Shown: one piece after another, positions 22,201 through 37,200 of the stretch | How the letters are laid out: each line of letters begins with the position of its first letter | Position numbering within the stretch: position 1 is the stretch's first letter | Assembly: GCA_035048495.1 (NCBI GenBank) | Contig: CM068551.1 | Coordinates: 10,913,248 to 10,977,247 of the forward strand | Reading direction: 5' to 3' | DNA: 64,000 nt | Origin: Euptelea pleiosperma | Lineage: Eukaryota; Streptophyta; Magnoliopsida; Ranunculales; Eupteleaceae | Notes under the pieces: model-generated | Told to the model about the DNA's origin: nothing | Seen by the model: only the letters and a program-made list of their open reading frames with translations | Databases searched by the model: none | Made by a program: the position numbers and the translations under genes

Positions 22201-25200
22201 AGATGGCCGTTCGACTTCTTTAACTATGACATCTGAACAGGGAAAAGGAGAGAGGAATTGGTTTTCCAAAGGGTGAAGAGAAGCAGTTGGGTCAAGATCA
22301 CTTTTGTTTCTTGTTAGCGTCAGATATTTTATTTTTTCGTAGTACGAGGTTAGCTATCGATATACAACTTTTTACTATGTGCTGGGATCAAGGAATATAC
22401 TCCCTTTCTCTTTGATGTGTTTAACGCCGTTTAAGGAAGGAACATGGCACGACCGGCCTCCATTACCTAGGAAAATTCTTAGAAATTCCATCCTATCCTT
22501 CATGGTTTTTAAGAGACTAGAGTAATTAGAGAAGACTTGATTGTGGACAATCCTGTTTGGCAGGGTCTTAATGAAGAGTACATTAAGCTTAACTTCGATG
22601 ATGTCATTTTGACTTCCCTGTTTGGTAGGGATTGGTGGTGTTTTTGTGGAGTGATATGGGTGAAATTTTGAAGGCTTCTTTGGTCATATTCATGTGGTGG
22701 ACTCTAGATGGATATTGGACAGACCATTGAGGTTGAAGGCGTGAAGGCAACTAAATGGGCAACAAGCATGAGTGAAGTTCCATGGAGATTAGCAAAGATT
22801 GTTGATCATACAAGGGAGTTGGTTAGAGATTGGACAATCTTATTTTCGCAAACTTTGAGAAGTGCGAATGTTGTTGCGGACTCTTTTTTTAGAGAAGGAA
22901 TTAGTAGAACCTCATTGTATACAGGGAACTCAACCAGCTAATTTGTTTTTTACCTCTCCATATATTCTTTGTATAATACCTAGTGAATTCTCTTCCTTGT
23001 TTTGTGTTTTCTTCTTGTATATAATACAATCGATACTTGGTACTTATTAATAAAAAAACTAAGTGAAGCACTCAGGTGTGTCAGTTGAGTCCCCTAGTAT
23101 GCCTCTTTGGTTATGGGTTCACAAGGGTTGACAAAGTCTGGGACTTACCGGTTGATGAGCAGCTGATGCTCTCAGCCAACGAGAGAAAGGAAGGGATGCT
23201 ATGTTTAGAGGGAAATTTCAATGTGGATAGTACGTTCTTAAAGAACAACATGAGCTAAAACAATAATCAACGTTTGGGGGTTGCTAAAGAATTTTCTTGC
23301 TTATGTGGGGTTGTATCTGGTTTCTTGGCATGTAATCGACTAGACCCTCAACTATGCAGCATACTCTGCTACAACTGGCAAGCAGCACAACAGCCTATTT
23401 TGGAAGGTTCTAAACTTCGACTTTGCCTTAGACTTCGGTCAGTTAAAATTCGGAATTAATTCGGGGAAGTTCAATTCGATTTAGGGAATTTTTGTAAAAA
23501 TTCGCTAACTTAGAGAAGTTTAAAGATTTTTTGCCAAAATGAGTGAAACGATATTAATCTTGCTTAGGTTGCTTTAAATTGTTATTTTTATGATATAATA
23601 AGTTATAAGTGTTTTATCATGCTTGTTTTATCATATCCTTAAAAATCAATGTGTTTTACCAACGTTTTGCTAAAAATTCTCCGAACTTCTCTAAGTCAAC
23701 TGTTTACTTCGAATTAAATGAATTAATAATTCGACGAATTTATGCAATTTTTGTACTAAAAAGGCTAAACTTCGAGAAATTAGCCGAATTTTTACTGTTT
23801 ACTTCGAATTAATTCAGCGATTTTTTGTAAATTTTTTAATACATGTACACTTTAATTCGGTCAGTCAAAATTCGGAATTAATTCGGCTAATTTCGCCGAA
23901 TTTTAAAACCATATCCTACTAGGGCTTGCTTAAAAGAAAGTTATTTGAAGATCTGGTCAGTAGGTCTGACTCGAGTTGGTTGAGCTATGGAAACCCTATT
24001 AACCTAAGGAAGGATGCAATGGCCAAACAAAGTAATGTAATAGTAGAAGATAAAGATACTTATCAAAAAACAAAAAATAATAGAAGATAAAGACAGTGGT
24101 TCTGAAGGAAACAAGAGCAAAGGTTGGAGTGAATGCTACAAGCTAAGTGCAACGAAACCTACCAAGGACATGGTAGATTTGGAGGGATCTGTAAGATATG
24201 CACTTGGGCAATGGGGCAGTCTAGGTCCTTATCCAAGGGTTAATTCATTATTGGGGAAGAAGTAGACCTACTTACTTGAAAAGCGAAGAAAGTGAATAAG
24301 AACGAATCCTTCATGCAGATGTAAGGAACAAAAGGGTTTTTGCTAAAAGAAAAGAAAAGGATTTATCAAAAAAAAGAAAAAGAAAAAGAAAAGAAAAGGT
24401 TGGAAAAGATATGTGTCCAACAAAGACTCATAAACAACAAGAACATGGATGTCAAGCTATAGCTAGAGGAAGGAGCACATGGAAGAAGCAATAAGCTTCG
24501 AGGAAGGAATAATTTTTGGGATCATATTTGATAAATCATCAGCTTATTCTGACAGGTCAGGTGATTGAAGGTCATGGTTTCCAAGTCTAGGATGAGACTG
24601 CAACATATTGGGCCTGAGACCATGACAAGATCGATATAAGAATTAGAAATCTTAGTGTCTCACTATATATGCATTTGACTCGTTCCTATCTCTCATTTCT
24701 GTATGTAGTGACCAATTCATGGCTGTCACTTCACTTTAATTCCAAATAATTTTGGGTTTTTTTTTTTTTTAATTATGTTGATTTTTAAACCTTGTCCGAG
24801 GGTTATGGTCATTTTTATTACCACAGCCCTTGAATTTAGGATCCAACAATGTGAATGTAAGCATTACCTCACTTCTTTTTGGCCTTAAGGACAGCTCTAG
24901 CTCACACCACACCACACGCACACACACACCGTATCTATATAGGGTCCTGTTATTTTGACATGACTAAAATGACACGCCCATGTTATTTTGACATGACTAA
25001 TGGGGCCCGCTTGTATGAGTTAAGGGCCGATTTTTGGTGAGGACGATCTCCTCACCATGGAGATCATATTCACAAAAATCAGCCCATTCTGAAACTTCTA
25101 AACCCTATCAAAAGTGCACTTAAAAACTAAAAGGTGAATTGAACACTCTCAGAATTTTTCAACTTGTAACCATTTTTCATAGGGCTAGAAATGTTGGAAT

Positions 25201-28200
25201 GAGCTGATTTTTGTGAAGAAGATCTCCATGGTGATCCTAAAAGCCTAAAATTCATCCCCATGTCGGCCCCACAAAGGCGTGTCAAAATAACATGACCCAT
25301 ATATATATGGGCTGGGATAAAGTTACTAATGCTTTTTGACTTGTAAAATGACATGCCTTTGTGGGTCCCACAGATCCGAATATCCCGACTATATATCATC
25401 CTCACAAAAAATCAGCCCATTATGATATTTTAGCGCTATGAAAAGTGGATTACAAGTTGAAGAATTCTAGACCATCAATTTCACCATTAGCACTCCACAT
25501 TTGATATAGTTAGTAATGTTAGAATACACACACACATATGTAGGGTTGGGATAAATTGACATGGGGCCCACATTTAGATGAATTAAGGGCTTATTTTGGA
25601 TGAAGATGGTCTCCTCAACATGGAAAAAATCAGCACTTTCTAAAACTTCCCCTATCAAATATGGAGTTAAAGTTGACTGTAAAAATGGATGATTTTGAAT
25701 ATTTGAACTTGTAATATAAGGCTAGAAATGTTGGAATGGGCTGATTTTTTTGTGAGGTTGATATCCATGTTGAGAAGAATATCCTTACCAAAAATCAACC
25801 CCTAACTCATTTGCACGTGGGCCCCGTGACCATTTGTTACCAAAGCATTTGCCATTTTTCTCAACCCATATGTAATATCTTTAGCCCTGGTAAAAGTGGA
25901 TTACAAGGTGAACATCTGCTGACCATCCATTTCCCTGTTGACTTTAACTCCACATTTGATAGGGTTAGAAATTTCAATTTGGGCTGTTGATGTCCCTTTC
26001 TTAATGGGGCCCCATTAAGCTACCCTCAAACTAGGAACCACTGGCACTGGCTTCCCTAACACCACCTCTCCAGAGTTGTCTCTTAACTCATTTGTGAGGA
26101 TGATCTCCATAGAAGATCATCCTCACCAAAAATCAGCTTTCGATTCATCTCCACGTGAGCTCCACAGATGTGTCAGAATATCCTGGCCTTATATATAGTC
26201 AAGAGCTGCTTTTTGGTGAGGATGATCGCCTCACCATGAGGATCATCTTCACAGCTGAGATTTCTAACCCTGTCAAATGTGGAGTTAAGGTAATGGTGAA
26301 ATGGATGATCCAGAAGTCTTCCACTTATAGTCCACTTTCATAGGGCTCAAAATGTCAAAATGGGATAGTTTTTTGTGTAATGAGGAGATCATCCTTACCA
26401 AAAATCAGCCACTCATCTCCACCTGGGCCTTACAAAGCCATGTCAATATACACACGGACAGATACACACACAATCATTATTGTTTTTTGGAGTGGAAAGC
26501 TTGGTGTTAAGCAGACCCCTACCAAAGCTTCAAAAAAGATATTACAAACAGGCATATTTACAGACTAGCATCTCCACAATTATGGTGGTAAGATAGCTAG
26601 GGAAATCAGTTGGTAAAAGTAAAATTTCATTTACAGATGAACGAAATTTCACCGAAAAATCCACTGTCCAGTTGGTTTCTCTAAAACCAAATAGAATGAA
26701 ATACTCTCGAATTTATTTTTAAGTGACTCAATAGCTCTTATTAGATGATGCCGAGATGGCCAAGGCCAATCCCCAATTTTGTTCAGACAATATGCAGCCA
26801 CTTTGGAGTCGATTGTGACCTTGAGTCTTCTAATATTCCTCTCTACAGAAAACCAACCCCCCTTTCACTGCCTTGAGTGATGAAGAATGGAATCCGGAGC
26901 ACATACCCCAGATACACCCAACAAAGGCTGTCCCAAATGGTTTAAGAAAATGCATCCACACCCATGACCCATCACCATTAGCCTGAAAGCACTGCTTGTC
27001 TTCATCCGGAGGTCAGTGAGAGAATCACTCGTCTGGTAACCCATAAAAAATTGGTTTTGAGAAATTGTCTTGTCAACCATTTTAACATGCTCTTTTTCCT
27101 GCCATTTCCTTTTTGAGATTGACTCACTTTTTGACTCCTATATTTTTCTATTGTTTGACACTTTGACGTGTATGATTCTCATTGAAGGCGTTGGCAACTG
27201 TGTGGGTTTCAGTGGAAAACAGAGTAATATTTCTTAAATCCTGACAATGCTTGAATTATTGAATTGAAAGGAGCATGAGCCTTGGTGCAAAAGATATATG
27301 GAACTATATCAGGAGCTCAGAGAGAACTGGGAAAGGCTATACTGGGACGAAGGCTATTCCAAGAAACTTGCCCAAGATCATGCCAACTATGAATCTGCTG
27401 AAGACGATGATCTAGATTTTTCACCATACAGGTCTATCTCCACATTTGATGTATTCATTTTTACCATTACTTGTATTGTTTACGATTACTAAGTTCATTT
27501 TGCTTGATTCAAGCGATAAACTAGGTCACTATATATTTATCCTAGTTGACTTATATTGTGCACGTCATTTATACTAGTCATGCACTTATGCTTTTAGAGT
27601 CTTGCTCTACCTTAAGTGGTACAGAACAGATCACTTTACAAATCTAAGAATGGCCTTATTGAAACGTGTGTAATCATTGTTTTTTATATAAGGAAGATAG
27701 GTTTGATTTATCTGGGTGTGTTCGTGCTTACTACTTACACTTATTTATGAGAAATTGCTCGATGTAGCAGTTTTAGGAGTCACTTTCTTCTGTGATCTAA
27801 TAAATCTAAACCGTTTTGAGTCCATTATATGAATTTATGCATATCAATTATGCATTGTTATTTATTCAAGTTCTTTTCTAGTCTACGTTCTGTTCAAAGA
27901 CGTCGGATGATTATTTTTCTGTAAATTATTAACTAAACTTTTACTTTGTATCAATAGAAATATCATGTAATTTGGGCATTAGATACGTGAAGTGTACTTA
28001 TGTCTCTACTTCTTGTGCTCCAGGAGAAAGCGAGCCCATGCTGAGAAAATTAAGGTACCAATGCCATGGATTTTCATCTGTAACCTCTCTTCTTTACTTT
28101 CTCTTTTTCAGTTCTGATAAGTTGGTTACAACAGTTCCTCTCTCATGGAAGTTTGATTGCCATGAAATTATACTACTTGTTTTGGATACTATCTTATGGC

Positions 28201-31200
28201 AGTATAATGCCTAGAAATGTAATGTGATTCTCTGTTCATAAGTTGCAATTTTTTTGTTTCCCTCAGAAGGTTCTATTGGTTACAGATGAAATATGACTGA
28301 TTGGTGCCATTTTTTTTTTTTTCTGATAAGTGCAAATATTATTGATGGGGCAAAGCCAAAAGAAAACAAGGGCGCAGCTAGTGAGGTCGAGGTGATCTAC
28401 ACAAGCTAAACACCAAGCAAAGGAAAAAACTAGAGCCCCCACTAGGAACCATCCCTAAGACAAATGAGGTCCCATTGGAATACAAAATCCTAAAAAAAAC
28501 CCTCTACATTCGATAAACACTCTAGACCATAGCGTTCTGTGCTCAAAGGTGCAAAATATACATGAAAATGGATTTTTGAATTGCTAAATATGACTTGGTT
28601 GTTGACTCTGGATAGGAAAAGAAAATTTTGAAGACCAGGAAGGGGAAAATGTAAAAGAAAAGGGTTAAGGAATAAAGATATGTATGTTTTGATCTTATGC
28701 TTTGAGTGGAGTGTGTTGCTACAAACTTATATAGTCTCCGATTTTATTATAGTGTATAGTGAGGGACAGGATGTAGAATCTAGGTTTTAGGTTGGGTTTG
28801 GTGTTTGGACCTATTTTTTGGATGTCTAGGGTTAGAGTGAGAAGAAATGGGGTAGTGTGAGTTCTTCCTGTCTCCTGAAAGGATGATGGTGCTTTTGAGT
28901 GGTTGGTTCTCTTAATAGCTCTAGGTTTGTACCAGAATCTTCCCACTGTGACTTGGAAGAAATGCTTATTGGCCCCCAATAGGAAAATCTTGGGTTCCTT
29001 TGATTCCTTCTGAAGGGGGACCACTACTCATGTACTATGCAGTTCTTGGTAAAAGTCTGACCTGTGTTCATCTTATCCATATCTTTAAAATAATTTTGAA
29101 GAAAGGTGAAGCATGTTTTTGTGCATTTTTCTGTTCCCAGGAGTCTTTGAAACCACCTCTTTAGATTATTCTAAGTGGTGTTGATCTTCCTAGACAATCT
29201 TGCCAATCTGTTTTGAACGATGGAATACCTGTACTTTGGGCAAAGAGGTAAATTTTGTGGACCTTCCTTTTGCCTTTTATTGGGATCTGAGGAATAATCA
29301 AACTATTAGGTATAAAAAGCTTCATTGGTTCCTTATTCTTCCACATTCGTTTATCTTTCTCGGTATTATTGTCAGAGGAATTTCAAGGGGTTAGAGTTGA
29401 AGACGTTTGTGCGATCTGCAGGTGTTTGTTGATAGTTGTACTCCTTAATCCATTGTTTTGTCTTGTTGCAAACTCTTAATCCACAATCCTCCAAACTCAA
29501 TGTCAAAGGAAATCCTTTTTACAACCCTTTACAGCGGTGTGGCAAGGGGTTTCTTGGGTTCTGTTACCAAGTTTTTCATTGGACAATTGGCATCAGAAGG
29601 TCTTATGAAGCAGTTGCTTTTAGAAGGACCAAAAACCCATTAAGGCATGTTTTACTGTAGGGATTTCCATGGATGAACATCTCCTTGTACTGGAAAAGTG
29701 AAAACCTGTCCATTTTTTTTCTTAAACACTTAGACCACAAAATACAAGCAAAAAGGTGCCATTTTTTAGAAAGCATACCCCTCATTCCTTGAGCCTAAAA
29801 TATGGTTAACTTTATCCTGGACGAGGACAGAGGTACCCCTGCAAGCAAACACGTCCTAAATATCTCCCGACTGTTCATTGTACTGTGAGAAACCGCCTCC
29901 AAAAGGGGCTTGAAGATTAATTTCAGTGGAAGCTCTCACAACAACTCAGGTCCCACGGATGAGATTGGCCCAATAATAAATGATGTGGTGGGTTGAAGAT
30001 GGCTTACTAAGGCCTCATTGATTTTGAAATTTCAAATAAGCAGAATTGCAAGCTCTTTCGCACAGATCCATGTCTTAAATAGAGGACCTTCTCAGCATCA
30101 TTAGACGTTTAAGTAGGGGTTATTGCTGCTAATGGATGCTGGTGGATATTTTAGAAGAGATGTTTGATTTCTGCTAGCCTCTTTAGATTTCTGTCCAGTT
30201 TATCCATTGGGAGCAAAATGAAGAGGTGGATTCACTTCCTAAAGAATGTATTTTTAGTCTGGCATTGTTGACCAGCACTTAGATCTATATTTGTAACCTA
30301 AAAGATGTCCTCTGAAGTTTATATTGATGCAATTTGCTCTAAGTTTCTCATAGAACCAATACCAGAAAGTTTTACGCATTGATAACTGGCAATATCTAAA
30401 GTATTCATGGTTTGTTGCTCAAACTGAATCATGCCAACGTTATGGAAGTGTGTGTGGGGGTGGGGGGATCTATTGCTCAAACCGAATCATGCCAACGTTA
30501 TGGAAGTGTGTGTGTGGTGGGTGGATCTATTACTCAAACCGAATCATGCCAACGTTATGGAAATGTGTGTGGGGTGGGGGGATATATTGCTCAAACCGAA
30601 TCATGCCAATGTTATGGAAGAGTGTGTGTGTGTGTGTGTGTGGTGGTGGGGTTGGGGGGGGGGGGGGGGCATGTGTGTTGTTGTGGTGGGCGGTGGGCCT
30701 GGTGGTGTTGTTAAATCTTTGGGGTTAGATCACTAGGAAAAACGCTTGGTTCAATAGTAAACTCACCAACTCTACGACAAAAAGAAGCAAGGAAGTCAGC
30801 CATCTATTAGTAATTTAGTAGAGATAAACTCAAACGCCCTTTTAATCTTGTCTATAAACATCAGACAAAATTTATAGTTTCTATGTTTGGTGTCTTGGAA
30901 TAATTAGTGAGAACTCGGGGAGTTCACCTTTCTTCTGACAGAAAGGGGATAAAAAGTAAACGCAATAGAAAGACAGATCCCTATTATCTAATAGAGAAAT
31001 ATAAATGGTAGTGTGGTAGGAAGATTGGGGAAGGTGTGTTAAAAAATTGATTTGTTTTGGGTTTATAGTGGCTTTGGATGCGTTATCATATACGTATTTT
31101 AGTCGTATTTCTATGTAAAGGGTAGTTGTGTAAATACCCCTCAATGTTGTAATGTGGTTCCCATATAAATAAGAATTGTGGAGTCATGTGACCTAAGCAT

Positions 31201-34200
31201 GACATCCTGTTTCCTCTAACCCTCTCTCTCTTCTCTCTCCTACTCTTCTTCTTCATTGGAACCCTAAATCTAACCCTAATCTATTTCAACTGGATGTACT
31301 GTAATTAACTACTTACAGAGCGAACAGTATGGTAAATTCATATTACCTCACCTAGTTATGAATGGCATTTTAGCTCATTAATGAGCTAAAATGGACTCTT
31401 TTTTATGTAAACCTGAATGTGGTAATGCTTTTCCAAAAAAGTAAAAATCAAATCTTGTTGTGGTTATGTAGTCGTGTTTTATACCTAAGGGTAAAAGTAT
31501 AGGAATTACGTAATGGTGAGAAACACAAGCCTTACCATGTGCATTGTAACGGTTAGTTTCTCTTTGGGCGGTGCATGCACATACTCAAGCACAACATCAT
31601 GCACTAACCTCATGTAGACATATTCTAGAAGTAAGACGAAAGTGGGGAAATTCCTAGACTATGAGAGACACAAGCCTGTAAATGATAGTTTCTGTCTCTG
31701 TGTGCACATACGCAAGAACAACACTCTCATGCACAACACACACCTAAGGAGATGCTTGCACACACTCTGAGGTGTGGATTCATATTTCTACTTTCTGGGT
31801 ATGGCAATGATATATATACTTGAAGAATTATGGTCAGTACATTTTGCCATTAGCTTTGGGTCCGTAGTTGACAGGGTTAGAAATTTCAGAACAGGCTGTT
31901 TTTTTACGAGGATGATCTCCATGGTGAGTAGAACATCTTCACCAAAAATAAGCCCTAGATTCATCAGTATGTGGCTGAGTTTTCACAGGTTGTAGCAGCT
32001 TTCATATTATCTTCAGGACTATATGAAACTGAAAACTATTTTTAGCTCACTAGAATGCTGTCCCATGGAATTTTTCATATTCTCCTTTTCTGTTTTAACC
32101 AATCGTCAGTGATCTATTCTGGACTGAGTGTGGCATTACTTACTTGAAGGAGTATTCCTTGCTTGCCAATTCAAAACTGATCGCAAGGTGGACATGATAG
32201 ATCCACTAGTGAACTTTAATTTTAGTTACCGTTTTATTTTTCTGACCGGTCAGTAAGCAATAAGTTTCAGAACACTTATAATAGGTAGTTGGGATTTCAA
32301 CCTGAGGAACAACTAGGCTTCAAGGCTTCAGTACTGCTTAATGACAGGGAAATCCGGATACACCTTTTTTTTTGGATAGGCAAACATTTATTATTCCCCC
32401 CTAACCCCTATATCCTCCCTAAGGTAAGAACGGGACGGAACCCAAGTCTTTAGGAAATACCTCCCAAAGATTCGATCCCAGGTCTGTGGTACCACCCCCC
32501 ACAGCCTGACCAACTTAACTGTTGGATGCTTCTTTCTGGATACACCTTTGTCACTACGCAATAATGTCAATTTAGGTCACACTGGGAAGATAAATTTATA
32601 AAAAGCTCAGCTTTTACAAATAACCATTATATGCATGGATGTCCAAAATCATGGTGCACCAAAGAATGGAATTACGTGCTACGCCACATTCAAACTTTTT
32701 GGATGTGGATCCTGATTATGGATATTTATGAGTAATATATGTATTCATGGATATTCCTGAGTATTTTATGACATATAAGTTGTGGTTGTAAAATGCAGGA
32801 CCAAAGTTTTGGGGGAAGCAGACAAGGTGATACCTGGGAAAAGGTTGGCCAAATTCGTGATAAGTTTGAATACGATAGGGAGAAAAGAATGAGAGAGAAA
32901 GGTTGGTTATATTTGTTTGGATACCTTTTCTTGCTGACAATTTGAACTTTAATTCGGTATCTTACTGCTTTTCTTCTTTTATTTTTTTCTCACTAATTTT
33001 TATCAAGTTTACTCAAAAGAGTTTAGAAGTTTAGATTATACGAATCGCACACTTGCATGTAACTATTGTATCCTTAAATTTGACTTCTACCATAGGCTTG
33101 CATCATTATTTTGGATTCTTGCAATACTTAACAAATGGCATTATGTTTACCTTGTGGAATTGCCTCTGATCATGATTTCTACATTTGTTGTTTATTGGTT
33201 CTTATGTGCATATTCAACGTCAGTATGATGAATGACAACTTTTTAAAATGGTCGTTGAGTTGTTCAGTCTTTGCCTCCATCAAGAGTGGCCCTATATAGA
33301 GTTGACAATCTCAACATCCAAGGTTTAAGATATCCTTTTGTCTCGGTAAATTGACAGAATGAGACATCTTGACTGAGACAGAATGAAGTGGAATGAAACA
33401 TTGGAAAACACTATATGTCTAGATACATCAACCATTTTAATGCTTAATTAGGCTACAAATTTGTTTTTTAGCATTTAGGTGATATAAAAGACACATATAC
33501 CATGAAAATTAGGTTCTAAACCAGTTTAGTACTAAAATTAGGCTTTTTGCATAAGACAATATATTCCCCTAAGGCCCTCTCAGCGAGCGGTCGCACGTTG
33601 TGGAGGATCACTCCTTTTGCCTTATGGTGGGAGTTATAGAAGGAGAGGAATCGCCGGACAAGGAGGCCAGCGTCGAGGACATCTTCATTAGTATTTTAGC
33701 CACTCTTTACCATTGGACCACCGCCATTCCGAGCTAAGAAGCTTTAGATTTGAAGACTTCGTGTTCCGGTGGGATCGCATGATGTCCTTATTGCGGTCCT
33801 CTCCTAGTGGCTGCTGGTTTTGGGTGTGGTTGCTTCTGTTTTTGTTGTCCTCCCTTTTTTGGATTCCGTTGTATGTTTTTGGGCCCCCTCAGCCCTCTTT
33901 AATATTATATCTTTGACTGATCAAAAAAACAAATGTATTCCTCTATGTATCATCTCGAGCCCTACCGAAATGAGACGTCTTCACCGAGACAGAATGATTT
34001 TTTAAACCAAGTTTACATCAAGCATTTGTCTCTGCACCATATGCAACTAAACCCAAATAGCTACTACCACCAAAGTGAAACCAATTGACCTTGAAACAAT
34101 ATAGGACATATGCATGCATGGAAAGGCTGCCATCCCCCAATCCAACCCAAAGCACCAAACTGTAAAATATTTTTCTTCTACCCTTTATGCATACAATAAT

Positions 34201-37200
34201 AAACTTCTGATAGCTCATTCATTTCTTTTTGGTTCCAGAAAAGGAGTTTAACTGCTCAATTTCACTTGAAACTCATTCTGGTATTGCCTTACGATGGTTG
34301 GAGAGGAAACCCTGTGGGAGACCCCACCACTGCTCGAGTCCACTGTAGGGATTGTATGGGAAAGATATACTTTTTTAGAGGGATATTAAAAGCTCAGTGA
34401 CAAAGAATAGGAAAAAGCTGAAGCAATCTTTTGCTTATGATTATCTCTCCCATTTTTGTTATTTGTATTTCAACGAACTTTGAAAAACTCAAAACATCGT
34501 TTTCCATTGCTACTTTTTCTCTAATTAACAATTTAGGTGCATGTCATCATAAGTTCATTATCATTATCATCCAGAACCTTGTCCCAACTTTTGGGGTTAG
34601 CTACACAACTCTTGTTTTGCAAGTCCATTCATCCAAGGCTACTCCTTTTGTTAGAGCTTATGCCCTCAAATCATTTCTTCATCACTCTATCCACATTTTT
34701 TTTCCGAATTTCCCTTCCTCTTTTTAAAGTTTGCAACTTGACTCAGTGACTCTTTGTTGGATGTGATCAAACCTTCTCAATCGACATTTATCAGGTGCAT
34801 GTAATTTAGCAATTTTGTGTGTCATAGAAATTACCTAGGTGATTCTATACTAAGTTTAAGATGTCGGTGTTGGACAATGTAGTGGTCCCTCGGGAATACA
34901 ACACGTAGCATGAAAACTTATGAAACTCAATGGTAACTTCAGAAAATTTTAGGAAACATTGCAAACGTAATGGAAAATCTTGGAAACCTACATATATTCT
35001 AGAAGATGCTAAAACAAGCATGGCAATATCAATGTAGTCAAAGGTGGCAGGCGATAGGAGTGGCAAGGGTTCTCTAGGTGCCTCAGCGCTAAGCCATCAC
35101 CTAGGCATTGCCTGGTTGCCAGAATTTAATTTAATTTATTAAATTCATTATAATTAAAGAAATTCAAATGACACAACATTTCATTGGTTTTTTAATTCAC
35201 GAAATTAAGATAATTTTCTTCAAACAATATAATCCAAAATGAATGGTTGCACATAATTGCCAACAGCAGCCCCTGCTACGCACATATCACATGCACAAGG
35301 AAGATGAAAAGCTCATGTTCACACATACAATAGCAACGGAAATCTGTTGTTGTTGCAAACAAGACAAAAATAATGTTGATTACTGCATCCTGTTGCTTCC
35401 GGCAAAAAAACAAAGCTTGCAGCTCCCACCCTACTTTTCCTTCTTGGTGGAAAAAAGAAATGTTATTCTGGTGGAGAAAAAAGGGTAGGATTATCACTTC
35501 AAGGAGAGGAAATCCTTATCCTATCTATATAAATATTAGTGTTTTAAAACTTGTCGAGTCAACTCAAAACTTGGTTGAGTTGACTCGAGTTGGCTGGTTT
35601 TTGAGTTCACTTGGCAGAAACTTGAAGTCTATTAGTAGTGTATATATATATATATATTAGTAGTATATTAAGTCATTACTTAAAGTCTAAAACTGAGTTA
35701 GGAAGAGAGTATGGCGTAGAAAAGAGGGGAGGGGTCTCACTTAAAAGAGAATGGAAACATTTATCTCCAATCTATGGAAGCATATATGTTAAAAATATCT
35801 GTTATTTTTTTATTAAGTTATTAACAACGCTTGCAATATATTAAACTATAGTCTAAAACTGAGTTAATAGCACTTGCTTGAGCCGTGTTTTATCAGGCGC
35901 TAGGGGCCTTGGCCAGGTGAAGTGGTGGCGTAGATGTGCGCGTGTTTTTTATAAGTAAAATGTATTATATAAAATAAATAGGATAGGCTAGAAGCCTCAC
36001 TATACAAAATTGACAAGAGGCACTTTTGAGAGGGAGGGTAAAAATATTAAAGAAAAATATACAAACCCAATCCCTCAACTTCTAATAGTTACATTGGATC
36101 TTAAATAATCACATCCCACATAAAGAAAAGCTTTAGAAAAGATAAACCTTAGAACTCTTTGAGAATAGCCACCCTAAAAACAAAGATGCTTTGGCTGCAT
36201 TTGGTTTTCTCTTCATTGTTTTCCTGGAAAAGAATACCAAAATCGTGAAAACTTTGTTTTCCCAGTTTTTGGTTCAATAGAAAAAAGTGGGCCCCGTGGA
36301 AAACTGACTTCTTAAATTCCTAAAAGAAAGGAAAACGGAGTTCCTTTTTAAAAAAAGATGAAGTCGTTTTTCCATTGATTCATCCACTCTTTCCCACATT
36401 TATCTACCCTCTCCCCAAAAACGCTAACCCCAACAACTCTCTTTCTTTTCTTTCTTTCTCACCGGCGACGCCATCTCCCTCGCCGGCGACGCCATAGTTG
36501 AGATAATTTTGCACCTAGTTATGAGATGGTCAACCATAAGGATTTTATCTAAGACTGTTCCAAAGAAAAAAAGGCGCAACTTTAGAAGTTACGGGACTAA
36601 CTTCGTTGGAAATGGACTTGAAAAAGAAGCTTTTGAAAGATTCAATTGAGAAAACTCCGTTATGGATCCAGTTCCACATCATCCTATCCACAGAATCAAG
36701 TGGCGGCGAGACACCACTGAGAAGAACCATGAAACTAGCACATATTTCCACTTTCCAATTGTTAAAATTTCTTTTGAATTTCCTCATCCCCTCCCCCCAA
36801 CGCACATATTTATCTAATAAATTCTATGTAATGTTGTTTTTTTTGATAAGTAATTCTACATATTGTTATCCGATTAATGTCTGTGGGCCTATGTTGAGTT
36901 TTATTCAGTTTTCATCCCACTCCGATCGATCGTTCGTTCGACAGGTCGTGCAACCCTAGACTCTTGCCTCGTTTGGCTTGGTTTTAATAAAATCTTGTCA
37001 CTATTTTTTTTGGTAATGGGTGGTACGCGGACTTTTAGATATATGTAAAAGATGCAAAAATTTAACCCATACCTTGTTAAGAAAAGGAATGACTTTGTAT
37101 TTGTTGGGGACCAATATGTAGAGATAACAGTCTTTGTTTCCTAAATGTGAGTCTGAAAGGACACGATAAGGCATGTAAGTGGTTGTTTTGAATGTTAAGG

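Larger units (their letters stand above)
19229..27270 (+). other. Gene 1, intron 1 (8.0 kb), transposon-filled
   Basis: GT donor at 19229 and AG acceptor at 27269-27270. It holds a decayed coding trace (19621-21540), a LINE 3' end (22547-23058), a palindromic element (23403-23912) and a cluster of family B MITEs (24947-26450). The rest (21541-22546, 23913-24946, 26451-27270) shows nothing I can assign beyond A-rich retroposon-like tails near 24059-24090 and 24366-24400. Confidence 0.75.
28055..32798 (+). other. Gene 1, intron 3 (4.7 kb)
   Basis: It contains an antisense LINE-like 3' end (28309-28548), the 57-base minisatellite (30415-30669), a possible LTR-like promoter segment (31090-31320), a family B fragment (31840-31990) and a SINE (32368-32537). 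About 28550-30410 otherwise shows nothing assignable. Confidence 0.65.

Noticed and set aside
30412..30736. Three overlapping ~100-codon open frames
   Set aside because: All three come from a minisatellite whose unit length keeps frames open; composition is Cys/Gly/Val repeats.
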